Positions 18,346 through 27,182 of a DNA stretch of 64,000 bases are shown one piece after another. This stretch comes from Bradyrhizobium sp. ISRA430 (GTDB lineage Bacteria; Pseudomonadota; Alphaproteobacteria; Rhizobiales; Xanthobacteraceae), in NCBI RefSeq assembly GCF_029909975.1, contig NZ_CP094516.1, forward strand, positions 3,720,001 through 3,784,000, read 5' to 3'. Numbering within the stretch: position 1 is the stretch's first letter; each line of letters starts with the position of its first letter. The translations under genes and the position numbers were made by a program. Under the pieces are notes generated by a model. It worked only from the letters and a program-made list of their open reading frames with translations. It was not told the origin of the DNA and ran no database searches.

Positions 18346-18486
18346 TTAGGCCAAGGAGCTGCCCTGGGCCCAACCTGTCGTAACGGCAAGGATAGCGCCT
18401 GAAGCTTGTGCGAGGCTTGTGGCCAGTTGGCCGGAGGGCAACACGGCGGGCTCGGATCCGACTCCGAGGAGCGCGACGCCCAACAG

Positions 18487-18518
18487 AAAGGGCCACGCTC
18501 GCGAGAGCGCGGCCCTTT
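18487..18518 (-). terminator. Terminator of the upstream flagellin gene
   Basis: Arms AAAGGGCC (18487-18494) and GGCCCTTT (18511-18518) enclose a further ACGCTC/GAGCGC stem. Read on the minus strand, the hairpin begins 17 nt after the flagellin stop at 18535 and is followed by TTTCTGTT, so it fits an intrinsic terminator. It implies that the two flagellin genes are at least partly separate transcripts. Confidence 0.75.
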
Positions 18519-18534
18519 CCCGATGGTGCGAAGC

Positions 18535-19443
18535 TTAGCGGAACAGCGACAGCAGGCTCTGGCTGTTCTGGTTGGCGATCGAGAGCGCCTGAACACCGAG
18601 CTGCTGCTGCGTCTGAAGGGCCGCCAGACGGGTCGATTCCGCGTTCATGTCGGCATCGACGAGCTGACCGATACCGCGTGTCACCGAGTCCATCAGCGAC
18701 TTCACGAAGTCCGTGTTGTTCGAGATGCGGTTCTTGATGGCGCCGAGATTGGCGGCGGCCGAGCTGACCGAGTTGATCGCACCGGTGACCTGGGTGATGT
18801 AGCCATCGAGCGTGGTTTGGTCAGCCGCCGAGTCGGTCAGCGCGGCGATGTTGATGGTGTCGACCGACGCACCGCCGCTCACCGTGTCCAGGAAGCCGGT
18901 CTGCGTGCTGGTGTAGAGCGAGTAGTTGGCGACGGTCACCGAGATCGAATTGATTGTCGGGGTGCCGCCGGTGCGCGAGAAGGACGACACCAGATTGACG
19001 GTCGTCGGCGTGGTGGCGGTCGTGCTCAGCCAGTTGACGCTGTTGAACGTCGCCGAGTTGGCGGTGTTCTTCATGTCCTGCTGGATCTGGGTGATTTCCG
19101 ACTGGATCTTGGTGCGATCGATACCAGCGGTCTTGGCTTCGACCAGCAGCGACTGGAGCTTGGTCAGGCCGGAGTTGCCGTCGCTGCCCAGAACCGTGTT
19201 CAGAGCGGTGTACTGCGTATCGACGGTCGCAGCCGACAGACCGAGCGAGTCGGAGACGGCGGAGAGCGCGGCGTTGTCGGCGCGCATCGAGGTGGCGATC
19301 GACCAATAGGCGGCGTTGTCCGAAGCCGTCGCCACGCGCTGGCCGGTGGAAATCCGGCTCTGCGTGGTGGAGAGGCTCTGGCTCACAGACCGCAGGGTCT
19401 GGAGCGCAGTCATGGCGGACGAGTTCGTGAGCAGGCTTGACAT
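18535..19443 (-). CDS. lafA: Flagellin (thin/lateral filament type), upstream copy
   Basis: 302 residues (MSSLLTNSSAMTALQTL), a close paralogue of the downstream copy; the visible differences cluster near residues 20-30 (SQSLSTTQSR against SSNLQTTENR), in a few central positions and at the last residues. Only the D0/D1 core is present. Flagellins of this length build the thin lateral filament in Bradyrhizobium; the subpolar thick filament uses larger subunits. It has its own promoter-leader and terminator. The in-frame start has AAAGGGA upstream at about 8-nt spacing. Confidence 0.95.
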   Translation of the reverse strand: MSSLLTNSSAMTALQTLRSVSQSLSTTQSRISTGQRVATASDNAAYWSIATSMRADNAALSAVSDSLGLSAATVDTQYTALNTVLGSDGNSGLTKLQSLLVEAKTAGIDRTKIQSEITQIQQDMKNTANSATFNSVNWLSTTATTPTTVNLVSSFSRTGGTPTINSISVTVANYSLYTSTQTGFLDTVSGGASVDTINIAALTDSAADQTTLDGYITQVTGAINSVSSAAANLGAIKNRISNNTDFVKSLMDSVTRGIGQLVDADMNAESTRLAALQTQQQLGVQALSIANQNSQSLLSLFR

Positions 19444-19545
19444 TGCGAATGTCCCTTTATGTACGCGTTACATTTTCATGAGGGGACATACCGGGCTTTC
19501 ACCGGTACGGCAGGGCGGCATCATGCCTTTGGACTGATGTGGGTG
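19444..19545 (-). promoter_or_regulatory. Flagellin promoter and leader with Shine-Dalgarno pairing element
   Basis: Read on the minus strand: CAAAG, 15 nt, GCCGTACC (sigma-28-like; consensus TAAAG-N15-GCCGATAA), the inverted repeat TACCGG-N7-CCGGTA (19489-19507), ATGTCCC (19483-19489), then AAAGGGACAT before the ATG with GGGACAT at 19449-19455. ATGTCCC and GGGACAT are exact complements and recur in the other flagellin leader although the sequence between them differs, which suggests selection for pairing. FlbT, encoded at 5717-6127, is a candidate ligand. Confidence 0.62.
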
Positions 19546-19629
19546 AGGTCCAACCGGCCGTGACGCCTTGCTAGCACGCCGAACCTTGCTTCCAGATTAA
19601 GGCCGACCTGAATTTCGCAGTAATATCAT

Positions 19630-19657
19630 ATGGTTAATATTACTTTCCGCTAACCAT
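19630..19657. promoter_or_regulatory. AT-rich patch with two TTAACCAT-like half-sites
   Basis: ATGGTTAA (19630-19637, reverse complement TTAACCAT) and TAACCAT (19651-19657) lie in a short AT-rich stretch between fliP and the flagellin promoter, about 90-130 nt upstream of the predicted -35. TTAACCAT resembles the half-site of the alphaproteobacterial cell-cycle regulator CtrA, but the orientation and spacing differ from the TTAA-N7-TTAA consensus. Tentative. Confidence 0.3.
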
Positions 19658-19687
19658 AACCAACCGGTCGGCCGACGATCGCGGCCC

Positions 19688-20428
19688 TTACGAGAACGAC
19701 CGCACCAGTCCGGAGGCGAGCAGATTCCAGCCGTCGATCAGCACGAAGAACAGCATCTTGAACGGAAGCGCGAGGATCGTCGGCGGCATCATCATCATGC
19801 CCATCGACATTGTCAGCGTCGCGACGATCATGTCGATCACGAGGAACGGCAGGATGATGAGGAATCCGATCTCGAACGAGCGCCGCAGCTCGGAGATCAT
19901 GAACGCCGGAATGATGACGCGCATGTCGATGCGCTTGTCGTCGAACTTCCTGCGGAAGCTCTCCGCGGCGAGCGCCTCGAAGGTCTGAAGATCCTTTTCG
20001 CGGACATGGGCCAGCATGAATTCGCGAAACGGATCGGTGATTCGCAAATAGGCCTGCTCCTCCGAGATCTCGTTCTTCATCAGCGGCTGAACGCCGGTCT
20101 CCCAGGCCCGGTCGAAGGTCGGCGCCATGACGTAGAAGGTCATGAACAGTGCGAGGCTGATCAGCACGAGATTGGCCGGCGTGGTCTGGAGGCCGAGACC
20201 GGCGCGCAGGAACGACAGCGCGACGGCAAATCGCGTGAAGCTCGTCACCATGATCAGCAACCCAGGCGCCACCGACAGCACCGTGATCAGCGCCATGAGC
20301 TGGATGATGCGGCCGCTGGTCGAGCCGTTGCCCGGCGGCAGCAGTGAGTTGAGGTCCGGAATCTGGGCGAACGCCACCTCGGGCAGGACGACCAGCAGCA
20401 ACGCCAGCAGCAGGACTCTCACTCTCAC
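19688..20428 (-). CDS. fliP: Flagellar export gate protein FliP
   Basis: 246 residues with a cleavable signal peptide (VLLLALLLVVLPEVAFAQ), usual for FliP. Four membrane segments and the family motifs SFTRFAVALSFLRAGLGLQTTPANLVLISLALFMTF (read in parts) and DMIVATLTMSMGMMMMPP are present. It is the central component of the export gate. It is the last gene of the flgB-to-fliP series and overlaps fliL by 4 nt. Confidence 0.97.
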   Translation of the reverse strand: MRVRVLLLALLLVVLPEVAFAQIPDLNSLLPPGNGSTSGRIIQLMALITVLSVAPGLLIMVTSFTRFAVALSFLRAGLGLQTTPANLVLISLALFMTFYVMAPTFDRAWETGVQPLMKNEISEEQAYLRITDPFREFMLAHVREKDLQTFEALAAESFRRKFDDKRIDMRVIIPAFMISELRRSFEIGFLIILPFLVIDMIVATLTMSMGMMMMPPTILALPFKMLFFVLIDGWNLLASGLVRSFS

Positions 20429-20868
20429 TGGATCACCAATGTCTCAATGATCAATTCGCGCACCTTGCCGGACGACCTGATATTGGCGCGCTCGGCGAGA
20501 TCGTCGCGCAGATGCTGAAGCCCGCGCGCGCCCTCGAACTGCGCAACCGAGGCGGATCTGAGATAGATGACGATGTCCTCGCTGATATGGGCGGCCAGGA
20601 TGCCGGCGTCCTCGTCACTCATGCTGTCGGTCACCATGGAGGCCTCCACGCGCGCCCAGTTGTTGGCCGGCGCCGCGAGATTGGTCACGATCGGCGAGAG
20701 CTTTCTGAGCCGCGCGCTGCCGGCGTAGCTCGCAGCAATCGGCGGCGGGGTCGCACTTTTCTTCGCGTCGGCCACGCGCTCGGCGGCTGCCAGCAGATGC
20801 AGGCCCGCGATCGCGCCGGCGCCGATCGCGATCAGGGTCAGGGCCACAATGGCTCCAATCAGGCGCAT
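20425..20868 (-). CDS. fliL: Flagellar basal-body protein FliL
   Basis: 147 residues. One N-terminal membrane helix (IGAIVALTLIAIGAGAIAGLHLL) is followed by the periplasmic domain with NWARVEASMV, ISEDIVIYLRSASVAQFEG, LQHLRDDL and the typical FliL ending VRELIIETLVIQ. FliL surrounds the stator and helps torque under load. Position directly before fliP is common. Compare the FliL-like protein at 217-675. Confidence 0.92.
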   Translation of the reverse strand: MRLIGAIVALTLIAIGAGAIAGLHLLAAAERVADAKKSATPPPIAASYAGSARLRKLSPIVTNLAAPANNWARVEASMVTDSMSDEDAGILAAHISEDIVIYLRSASVAQFEGARGLQHLRDDLAERANIRSSGKVRELIIETLVIQ

Positions 20869-20910
20869 GATACCCCTTGTCCCTGCGGCGCGGCCCGGCT
20901 TGCCTGCGCG

Positions 20911-21606
20911 TCAGAACGGCGCGACGGCGTCATAGATGCGATGCCCCCATCCAGGCTGCTGCACGTCCGACAGATTTCCGCGGCCGCCATAGGACACGCG
21001 CGCCTCAGCGATCTTGTCATAGGTGATCGTGTTGCCACGCGAGATGTCCCGTGGGCGCACGATGCCGCCGACGTTGAGCACGCGCATCTCCGTGTTGACG
21101 CGGAATTCCTGCGAACCGCTGATCATCATATTGCCGTTCGGCAATACGTCGGTGACGATCGCGGCGATCGAGAGCTTGATGTCCTCGGCGCGGTCGATCT
21201 GGCCGTTGCCCTTGATCTGGGTGTTGGTGCTGAGATTGGCGTTGGCCTGGCCTTTGTCGTTCCATCCCGCAACATCCATCAGCCAATCGAGGCCGAACTT
21301 GATCTGCGAATCGCGCGAGCGACCGGTCTTGTTGTCGAGCTTGGCTTTGTCCTGCATCGAGATGATCACCGTCATCACGTCGCCGACGCGCCGGGCACGC
21401 GGGTCGCGGTAGAGATCGGTGCCGTCGTCCCAGGTCGAACGATAGCTGACGGGCGTGCGCAAGCGGGGCGTCACCGGGATAGGATCGGCCGATGTCCTCA
21501 GGCCGCTGCCGACGGGCGACATTTGCGGGCCGGTCAGCAGCTCGGCCGGATCGTGGGAGCATCCAGCCAGGAATACGACCGACAGGATGAGGATCGGCTT
21601 CTTCAT
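20911..21606 (-). CDS. flgH: L-ring lipoprotein FlgH
   Basis: 231 residues with a lipoprotein signal: lipobox LAGC with Cys16 (MKKPILILSVVFLAGC). Family motifs are LYRDPRARRVGDVMTVII, the central SNI-type beta region, GNMMISGSQEFRVNTEMRVLNVGGIVRPRDIS (read in parts) and ARVSYGGRG. It forms the outer-membrane ring around the rod. Overlaps motE by 4 nt. Confidence 0.97.
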   Translation of the reverse strand: MKKPILILSVVFLAGCSHDPAELLTGPQMSPVGSGLRTSADPIPVTPRLRTPVSYRSTWDDGTDLYRDPRARRVGDVMTVIISMQDKAKLDNKTGRSRDSQIKFGLDWLMDVAGWNDKGQANANLSTNTQIKGNGQIDRAEDIKLSIAAIVTDVLPNGNMMISGSQEFRVNTEMRVLNVGGIVRPRDISRGNTITYDKIAEARVSYGGRGNLSDVQQPGWGHRIYDAVAPF

Positions 21607-22406
21607 TTACTGCTCTTTCCGTCATCCACGCGACGCATTCCGCCAAGCAGATCGGCGAGATGCGCTGCGCGTGCCGAATCCATCTCATTGAAGATTGCGC
21701 TCGAGCTCCTGGGGCTGAGCTTGGCGAGAACGGCTGCGGCCGTCTCGTCCGCCATGCCCGCGATCTGGGTGGCTGCCGCTTCCGGCTTCATGCGCGAATA
21801 GATCTCGATCACGCTCGCTTCGGCCTTCTTGAGGAACTCGTCACGCAGCTCCATCCACTTCTCGTATTCGGCCCGCTTGGCCTCGACCTCGGCGATCCGC
21901 TCGCGGAGCTGGTTCTCGGCTTTCTCCAGCTCCTTCAATTGCCAGGCGAGCCTGGCATCGACGGCCGAGTCGGCGACGTTGCTGCAAAACAGCGCGACCT
22001 CGTTGTCCGGTGTTGCGGATGCCGCGGGCGGCGCCGGCTTCGGCGGCGCGGTGACGCTGCCGGGCTTTGCCGTCCGAACCGGCGTGGGCGTGGGTGCCGG
22101 CGGTGGAGTTTCAGGAGCTGGCACCGCACCGGTGATCGCAGGTCCAGTGTCTTCCGCCGCCCAGGCGGTCGCCCTGGCCGAACCGGCGTCGCTCACTAAC
22201 GATGTGGCTGGCGGCTTCTGGGCGCCCGGAGCACGTGCGCGCGCGAAGGAGAGCAGGTTGAGCGGCTTCGACGGCTTCGCCTCATCCAGCGCCAGCACGG
22301 GCGAAGCGCTCGCCAGCGCGGACACCGCGACCAGGAGGAGGACTTGCGCTTTGTGATCCATCTTCAGCATCGGGCCGCGTGCGATTCTCGGTCGAGATGA
22401 GAGCAT
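21603..22406 (-). CDS. motE: MotC chaperone MotE
   Basis: Up to 267 residues from ATG 22406; in-frame ATGs at 22370 and 22361 give shorter forms that start closer to the signal peptide (AQVLLLVAVSALASASPVLA). A long P/A/T-rich segment (about 60-135) precedes a coiled coil (KELEKAENQLRERIAEVEAKRAEYEKWMELR in parts) and the conserved C-terminus YSRMKPEAAATQIAGMADETAAAVLAKLSPR. In Sinorhizobium, MotE is a periplasmic chaperone that stabilises MotC, here at 12246-13433. Start uncertain. Confidence 0.88.
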   Translation of the reverse strand: MLSSRPRIARGPMLKMDHKAQVLLLVAVSALASASPVLALDEAKPSKPLNLLSFARARAPGAQKPPATSLVSDAGSARATAWAAEDTGPAITGAVPAPETPPPAPTPTPVRTAKPGSVTAPPKPAPPAASATPDNEVALFCSNVADSAVDARLAWQLKELEKAENQLRERIAEVEAKRAEYEKWMELRDEFLKKAEASVIEIYSRMKPEAAATQIAGMADETAAAVLAKLSPRSSSAIFNEMDSARAAHLADLLGGMRRVDDGKSSK

Positions 22407-22437
22407 TGGGTGACCAAGCTTGCACGACGCTTATGCA

Positions 22438-23568
22438 TCATTGGACGATGACATCGGCCTGGAGCGCGCCGGCCGTCTTGATCGCCTGGAGAATGGCGAT
22501 GATGCCGGACGGCTTCAGTCCGATCTGATTCAGCCCGCGCACCAGGCGCTGCAGATCGACACCGCTGAGGATCGCAACCTGCGCGCCAGCCTCGTTGGCC
22601 TCGACGACGGTCTGGGGAACGACGACTGTCTGCCCCCGCGAGAACGGCGCCGGCTGCGACACCACCGGCATCTCCGTGACACGAACCGTCAGATTGCCGT
22701 GCGTCACCGCCACCGTCGAGATCCGCACGTCGCGCCCAATCACCACCGTGCCGGTGCGCTCGTTGATCACCACCCGCGCCGGAGTATCCGGCTCGACCGT
22801 CAACTCGCCGATTTCGGCGAGGAAGCGGACCGGGCCGATATAGCGCGGCTTGGACAGCACGATGGTCCGGTAGTCACGCTCGAAGGCGATCTGCGCGCGG
22901 TAGCGCCCGCCGGCGTAGCGGTTGATGGCATCGAGGATTCGCGTCGCGGTGACGAAATCGGGGTTTTTCAGCTCGAGCACCAGGAATTCCATCTCATGGA
23001 GACTCCCCTGCACTTCCCGCTCGACCAGCGCGCCGTTCGGAATCCGCCCGGCGGTCGGCGTGCCCTGGCTGACGTTCTGCGCCTGGCCTCCCACGCTGTA
23101 GCCCGCGACGGTGACGGCACCCTGCGCCACTGCATAGACGGCACCATCGGCGGCCCGCAACGACGTCATTACCAGCGTGCCGCCGAGCAGTGATGTCGCG
23201 TCGCCGAGCGACGACACCGTCACGTCCATGCGTTCGCCCGCCGCGATCGAAGGCGGCAGGTCCGCGGTCACCATGACGGCGGCGACGTTGCGCGTGCGCA
23301 GCGTCGTGGGCCGCGCGGTGTTGTTCGTGCTGGTTGTGTCGTTCCTGACGTTGATGCCCATGTTTTCGAGCATCGACTGGAGCGACTGCTCCGTGAACGG
23401 CGCATTGCGTAGCGTGTCGCCGGTGCCGTTCAGGCCGATGACGAGGCCGTAGCCGACGATCTGGTTTTCGCGCAATCCCTTGATGTCCGCGATGTCCTTG
23501 ATGCGGACCGCGGCCTGGGCATCGGCCGTGGAGACGACGAGAATCAGCGCGAGCAGAAATCTGATCAT
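22438..23568 (-). CDS. flgI: P-ring protein FlgI
   Basis: 376 residues with a signal peptide (FLLALILVVSTADAQA). Conserved FlgI stretches include IKDIADIKGLRENQIVGYGLVIGLNGTGD (in parts), NVAAVMVTADLPP, GGTLVMTSLRAADG and the C-terminal GVDLQRLVRGLNQIGLKPSGIIAILQAIKTAGALQA (in parts). It forms the periplasmic ring with FlgA as chaperone; flgA is directly upstream with a 4-nt overlap. Confidence 0.97.
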   Translation of the reverse strand: MIRFLLALILVVSTADAQAAVRIKDIADIKGLRENQIVGYGLVIGLNGTGDTLRNAPFTEQSLQSMLENMGINVRNDTTSTNNTARPTTLRTRNVAAVMVTADLPPSIAAGERMDVTVSSLGDATSLLGGTLVMTSLRAADGAVYAVAQGAVTVAGYSVGGQAQNVSQGTPTAGRIPNGALVEREVQGSLHEMEFLVLELKNPDFVTATRILDAINRYAGGRYRAQIAFERDYRTIVLSKPRYIGPVRFLAEIGELTVEPDTPARVVINERTGTVVIGRDVRISTVAVTHGNLTVRVTEMPVVSQPAPFSRGQTVVVPQTVVEANEAGAQVAILSGVDLQRLVRGLNQIGLKPSGIIAILQAIKTAGALQADVIVQ

Positions 23569-24041
23569 GACCCGTCCACGACCTTGACGGTGCCGTCCGG
23601 CTGGACGATGCCTCGGATGACCACGCCGGTGTCGGTGTTTCGTACCGGGATGAGCGCCCCAGCCGCGCCCGATTGCATCGCCGAGCCATACGTCACGATC
23701 GACAGGCCGCTGTCTTCGACGACGACCTTGACCATGGCGCCGCGGGCGACGGTCCAGGGATCCTCCACCGCGTTCGTGGGTATGGGCTGGCCGGGCAGCA
23801 GCGTGCGCCGCGCCATGCGTCCCACCAGGACCTGGCGTCCCTCGATGAACATGGCGACCCCAAGCAGGTTCGACGCGAAGGCCCGCTCGGTGATCATGTC
23901 GTCCTTGATCACCTCGCCGGCGCGGATCGACACGGCCGGCACCGGAAGCCGCCGCTCCTCGGCCAAAGCGACCCGCGCAGAGAAGAGAAGGAGGAGCGCG
24001 GCGGCCAACCCACGCGCGATCAGGCCCACCCTGTTCAACAT
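23565..24041 (-). CDS. flgA: P-ring assembly chaperone FlgA
   Basis: 158 residues, the short alphaproteobacterial form. Signal peptide (AALLLLFSARVALA) then the SAF-like domain: VSIRAGEVIKDDMITER, LVGRMARRTLLPGQPI and the C-terminal AGALIPVRNTDTGVVIRGIV, VKVVDGS. It assists FlgI polymerisation. It sits between flgG and flgI. Confidence 0.92.
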   Translation of the reverse strand: MLNRVGLIARGLAAALLLLFSARVALAEERRLPVPAVSIRAGEVIKDDMITERAFASNLLGVAMFIEGRQVLVGRMARRTLLPGQPIPTNAVEDPWTVARGAMVKVVVEDSGLSIVTYGSAMQSGAAGALIPVRNTDTGVVIRGIVQPDGTVKVVDGS

Positions 24042-24054
24042 GGATACACCGAAA

Positions 24055-24843
24055 CTAGCGAAGGCCCTTCGACACCGTCGAAGCCATCTCGTCCGAGGCC
24101 TGGATGACCTTGGAATTCATCTCGTAGGCGCGCTGGGCGGAGATCAGTTCGGTGATTTCCTTGACCGGATCGACGTTCGAGGCCTCGAGATAATGCTGAT
24201 TGATCTTGCCGTAGCCGGAATCACCGGGCAGCCCGACCACCGGCGTACCCGACGCAGTGGTCTCACGATAGAGATTGCCGCCCAGGGGCTCTAGCCCCGC
24301 CTCGTTGGCGAAGTTCGCGAGGTTGAGCTGGCCGATCTGGCGCGGATTGATTTCCGTGTCCAGTTTGGCGAAGACCTGGCCGGTCTGGTTGACCGTGACC
24401 TCGACAGTTCCTTGCGGCACCGTGATTGCGGGATCGATCAGGTAACCGTCGAGCGTGACGAGCTGACCGTTTGGATTGGTGTTGAACGATCCGGCGCGGG
24501 TGTAGAGCACCTCGTTGTTCGGACCGAGCACCTGGAACCAGCCGCGGCCGTTGATCGCCATGTCGTAGGTGTTGCCGGTCTGCGTGAGCGCGCCCTGGAT
24601 GTGCAACTTGCGGATCGCCGCCGACTTGACGCCGAGACCGAGATTGGCGCCTTCCGGAATCGGCGATGCGCCCGAGACGTTCGAGACACCCTGCATGCGG
24701 TCCATCTGGTAGAACAGATCTGTGAATTCCGCGCGCGCCCGCTTGAACGACGTGGTGTTGATGTTGGCGATGTTGTTCGCGATGACCTCGACATTGGTCT
24801 GTTGCGCGTTCATACCCGTGGCCGCGATGGCGAGCGATTTCAC
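24055..24843 (-). CDS. flgG: Distal rod protein FlgG
   Basis: 262 residues, exactly the usual length. It begins [20 protein letters not shown] with the rod signature [17 protein letters not shown], has [11 protein letters not shown] in the centre and ends [27 protein letters not shown] (in parts). FlgG builds the distal rod. It follows fliE in the order flgB-flgC-fliE-flgG-flgA-flgI-motE-flgH-fliL-fliP. Confidence 0.97.
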   Translation of the reverse strand: MKSLAIAATGMNAQQTNVEVIANNIANINTTSFKRARAEFTDLFYQMDRMQGVSNVSGASPIPEGANLGLGVKSAAIRKLHIQGALTQTGNTYDMAINGRGWFQVLGPNNEVLYTRAGSFNTNPNGQLVTLDGYLIDPAITVPQGTVEVTVNQTGQVFAKLDTEINPRQIGQLNLANFANEAGLEPLGGNLYRETTASGTPVVGLPGDSGYGKINQHYLEASNVDPVKEITELISAQRAYEMNSKVIQASDEMASTVSKGLR

Positions 24844-24860
24844 AACTTCACTCCTTCAGA

Positions 24861-25187
24861 TCAAATCGACATCCGAACGACTTCTTGGTAGGCCTGCACG
24901 ACCTTGTCGCGAACCGCGACCGCCGTCTGCAGGGCCTGCTCGGCCGACATCAGCGCCTCGACGACGCGCCGCGTCGATTCCTTGCCCTGCATTGCCGAGA
25001 TCGACGCCGCTTCGCCCGCCTTCATCGTTCCGATTGCGTCCGTCGTCACCTGCTTGAGCACGGAATCGAAGCCGAGGTCGTCGCCCGATTGAATCGCGGT
25101 TGCCGCGGGCGAGATCGCCTGCGTCTCGGTCGCGCGAGTCGCCGCCTGGCCTGCGGAAATCGCCGTGGATGAAATCGCCTCAAGCAT
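24861..25187 (-). CDS. fliE: Basal-body protein FliE
   Basis: 108 residues. After a variable N-terminus, the C-terminal half has the FliE pattern: FDSVLKQVTTDAIGTMKAGEAASIS, VVEALMSAEQALQTAVAVRDKVVQAYQEVVRMSI (in parts). FliE joins the MS ring to the rod and is the first exported rod component. It starts 2 nt after flgC. Confidence 0.95.
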   Translation of the reverse strand: MLEAISSTAISAGQAATRATETQAISPAATAIQSGDDLGFDSVLKQVTTDAIGTMKAGEAASISAMQGKESTRRVVEALMSAEQALQTAVAVRDKVVQAYQEVVRMSI

Positions 25188-25189
25188 TG

Positions 25190-25606
25190 TCAGCTCCTCA
25201 GGAGATCGATGGTCATGCCCAGCATCGACCTCACCTGTTTCACGACCTGGAGATTGGCCTCGTACGACCGGTTGACTTCCCGCATATCGGCCATCTCGAT
25301 CATCATGTTGACGTTGGGAAGCTTGACGTAGCCGGCCTTGTCGGCGGCGGGATGCCCCGGGTCGTATTCCACACGGTACGGCGTGGTATCGACCCCGATT
25401 TCCTTGACCTTCGCAAGCTGCGCGCCCGAGGCACGGTCCATTGCGGCATCGAAGGTGATCGTCTTGCGCTGATACGGATCAGCGCCGGCGGTGCGCCCCG
25501 TCGAACTCGCATTCGCAAGGTTCTCCGAGACGATGCGCATGCGCGTCGACTGCGCTTCGAGCCCGGAGCTTGCGACCGTCAGTGAGGCGCTCAGTGAGTC
25601 CAGCAT
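25190..25606 (-). CDS. flgC: Proximal rod protein FlgC
   Basis: 138 residues, family length. The rod motif is [22 protein letters not shown], then YQRKTITF, and the C-terminus is [31 protein letters not shown] (in parts). It forms the proximal rod with FlgB, encoded 11 nt upstream. Confidence 0.97.
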   Translation of the reverse strand: MLDSLSASLTVASSGLEAQSTRMRIVSENLANASSTGRTAGADPYQRKTITFDAAMDRASGAQLAKVKEIGVDTTPYRVEYDPGHPAADKAGYVKLPNVNMMIEMADMREVNRSYEANLQVVKQVRSMLGMTIDLLRS

Positions 25607-25617
25607 GTCAGTTCACC

Positions 25618-25998
25618 TCAGGTCTTCGCGCTCGACAGCAGCATGCGGTGAAACGACCGCACGATCGCGGAGTTCATCGAGTAGTCGCGATTGACGTCGC
25701 TGCCCTTGATCATCTCCTGCTCGAGACTCACCGAGTTGCCGGAGTGAACCACCTCCCAGCTATCCTTCTTCGCGATCGCACGCGTATCGGTCTCGGCTGC
25801 GGAAAGCTGCATGTGCGAGGGCGACGTCATTGCGAGCCGCACCGGCGTTCCGTCGAGCACCTTGTTGAACGGCTCGACGTCGCGGGCCTTGAAGCCGGGC
25901 GTATTGGCGTTGGCGACGTTGGTGGCGATCGTCGACTGACGGAGTTCGAGCCAGCGCGCCTGCGACGATGCGAGTTCGAAGAGATAAAGCGGTCCCAC
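25618..25998 (-). CDS. flgB: Proximal rod protein FlgB
   Basis: 126 residues. N-terminal rod signature RQSTIATNVANANTPGFKARD and C-terminal SVSLEQEMIKGSDVNRDYSMNSAIVRSFHRMLL (in parts) mark FlgB. It is the first gene of the rod operon; 85 nt separate it from flhB, so a promoter for the rod genes may lie there, though I see no clear consensus. Confidence 0.96.
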   Translation of the reverse strand: MGPLYLFELASSQARWLELRQSTIATNVANANTPGFKARDVEPFNKVLDGTPVRLAMTSPSHMQLSAAETDTRAIAKKDSWEVVHSGNSVSLEQEMIKGSDVNRDYSMNSAIVRSFHRMLLSSAKT

Positions 25999-26083
25999 GA
26001 CAGTCCCATTCTGGTCTATTCGGGAGAATGTTAGAATCGTAAGCTTTCCTCAGGCTGATGGGCGGGGCGTTATCCGCACAAAT

Positions 26084-27169
26084 TCACTGAACCTTTTCGG
26101 CGCGCGGTGACTGCTTCGACTGCAGGAAGTAGATGATCTCTGCTACGGGTCGGAAGAATTCGGGCGGAATCACCCGATCGACCTGAACCGCCTCGTAGAG
26201 CGCGCGCGCCAGCGCCTTGTTCTCGATCACCGGAATTCTGTTTTCCTCGGCGACCTCGCGAATCTTGAGAGCGATCGCGTCCATGCCCTTGGCGAGCACG
26301 AGCGGCGCCGGATTCTCTTCGCGCTTGTAGCGCAGCGCTATGGCAAAATGCGTTGGATTCGCGATCACCAGCGTTGCGCGCGACGCCGAGGCGATCATGC
26401 GCTGACGCGAGCGGTCGCGCGCCAGCGAGCGCAAGCGCGCCTTGACCAGCGGATCGCCCTCCGCCTGCTTGTGCTCGTCCTTGATCTCCTGCCGCGTCAT
26501 GCGCAACTCGCGCCGCCAGTGGAAGCGCGCCCAGGCGAGATCGATCGCGACCAGCACGATCGTCGCGATGCAGATCGCCGAGACGATCCGCATTGCGATG
26601 GTCAGAATCATCTCCGGCAGCGCCACGGGATCGGTGTACATCGCCTCGAAGGCCTTCGCTTCGGATGAGCGCAGCACGAAGCCGACGACGAAGCTCACCG
26701 AGACGAGCTTGAACAGCGACTTTGCGAACTCGACGAGCCCCTGCGTTCCGAATATCCGGTTCCAGCCCTTGGCCGGAGAGATCCGGGACAAGTCCGGCTG
26801 GATACGCTCCAGCACCAGGCGCGGTGCGTTTTGCAGCAGCGACGCTGCCAGCCCGAACACAGCCAGGATCGCCACCAGCGGAATCAGGAAGCGCATCGCC
26901 TGCAGGCCGACCACGGTGAGGAGGTTCTGCGCGTCGGCCGCGGTGCTCAGCGGGAAACCCTCGGGATCGTCCAGGAAGCTCTTAAGGGTCGGCGTGAGCT
27001 GCTGCACGCCCTGACCGATCAGGAATGCCTGGATCACCATCAGCGCCGCCATGGAGGCGAAGATGGATGCCTCCCGAGAGACCGGAATTTTGCCCTGTTC
27101 GAGCGCATCGCGGACTTTCTTCTCGGTCGGCTCTTCTGTCTTGCTCTCCTGGTCGGATGTTTCTGCCAT
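26084..27169 (-). CDS. flhB: Export specificity switch protein FlhB
   Basis: 361 residues. Charged N-terminus, four membrane segments (about 37-57, 90-112, 150-168, 190-213) and a cytoplasmic domain with the self-cleavage motif Asn271-Pro-Thr-His (VIANPTHFAIALRY). Cleavage between N and P switches export from hook to filament proteins, together with FliK. Downstream of fliG with 13 nt of spacer. Confidence 0.97.
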   Translation of the reverse strand: MAETSDQESKTEEPTEKKVRDALEQGKIPVSREASIFASMAALMVIQAFLIGQGVQQLTPTLKSFLDDPEGFPLSTAADAQNLLTVVGLQAMRFLIPLVAILAVFGLAASLLQNAPRLVLERIQPDLSRISPAKGWNRIFGTQGLVEFAKSLFKLVSVSFVVGFVLRSSEAKAFEAMYTDPVALPEMILTIAMRIVSAICIATIVLVAIDLAWARFHWRRELRMTRQEIKDEHKQAEGDPLVKARLRSLARDRSRQRMIASASRATLVIANPTHFAIALRYKREENPAPLVLAKGMDAIALKIREVAEENRIPVIENKALARALYEAVQVDRVIPPEFFRPVAEIIYFLQSKQSPRAEKVQ

Positions 27170-27182
27170 GCCTGCTCAGCGG

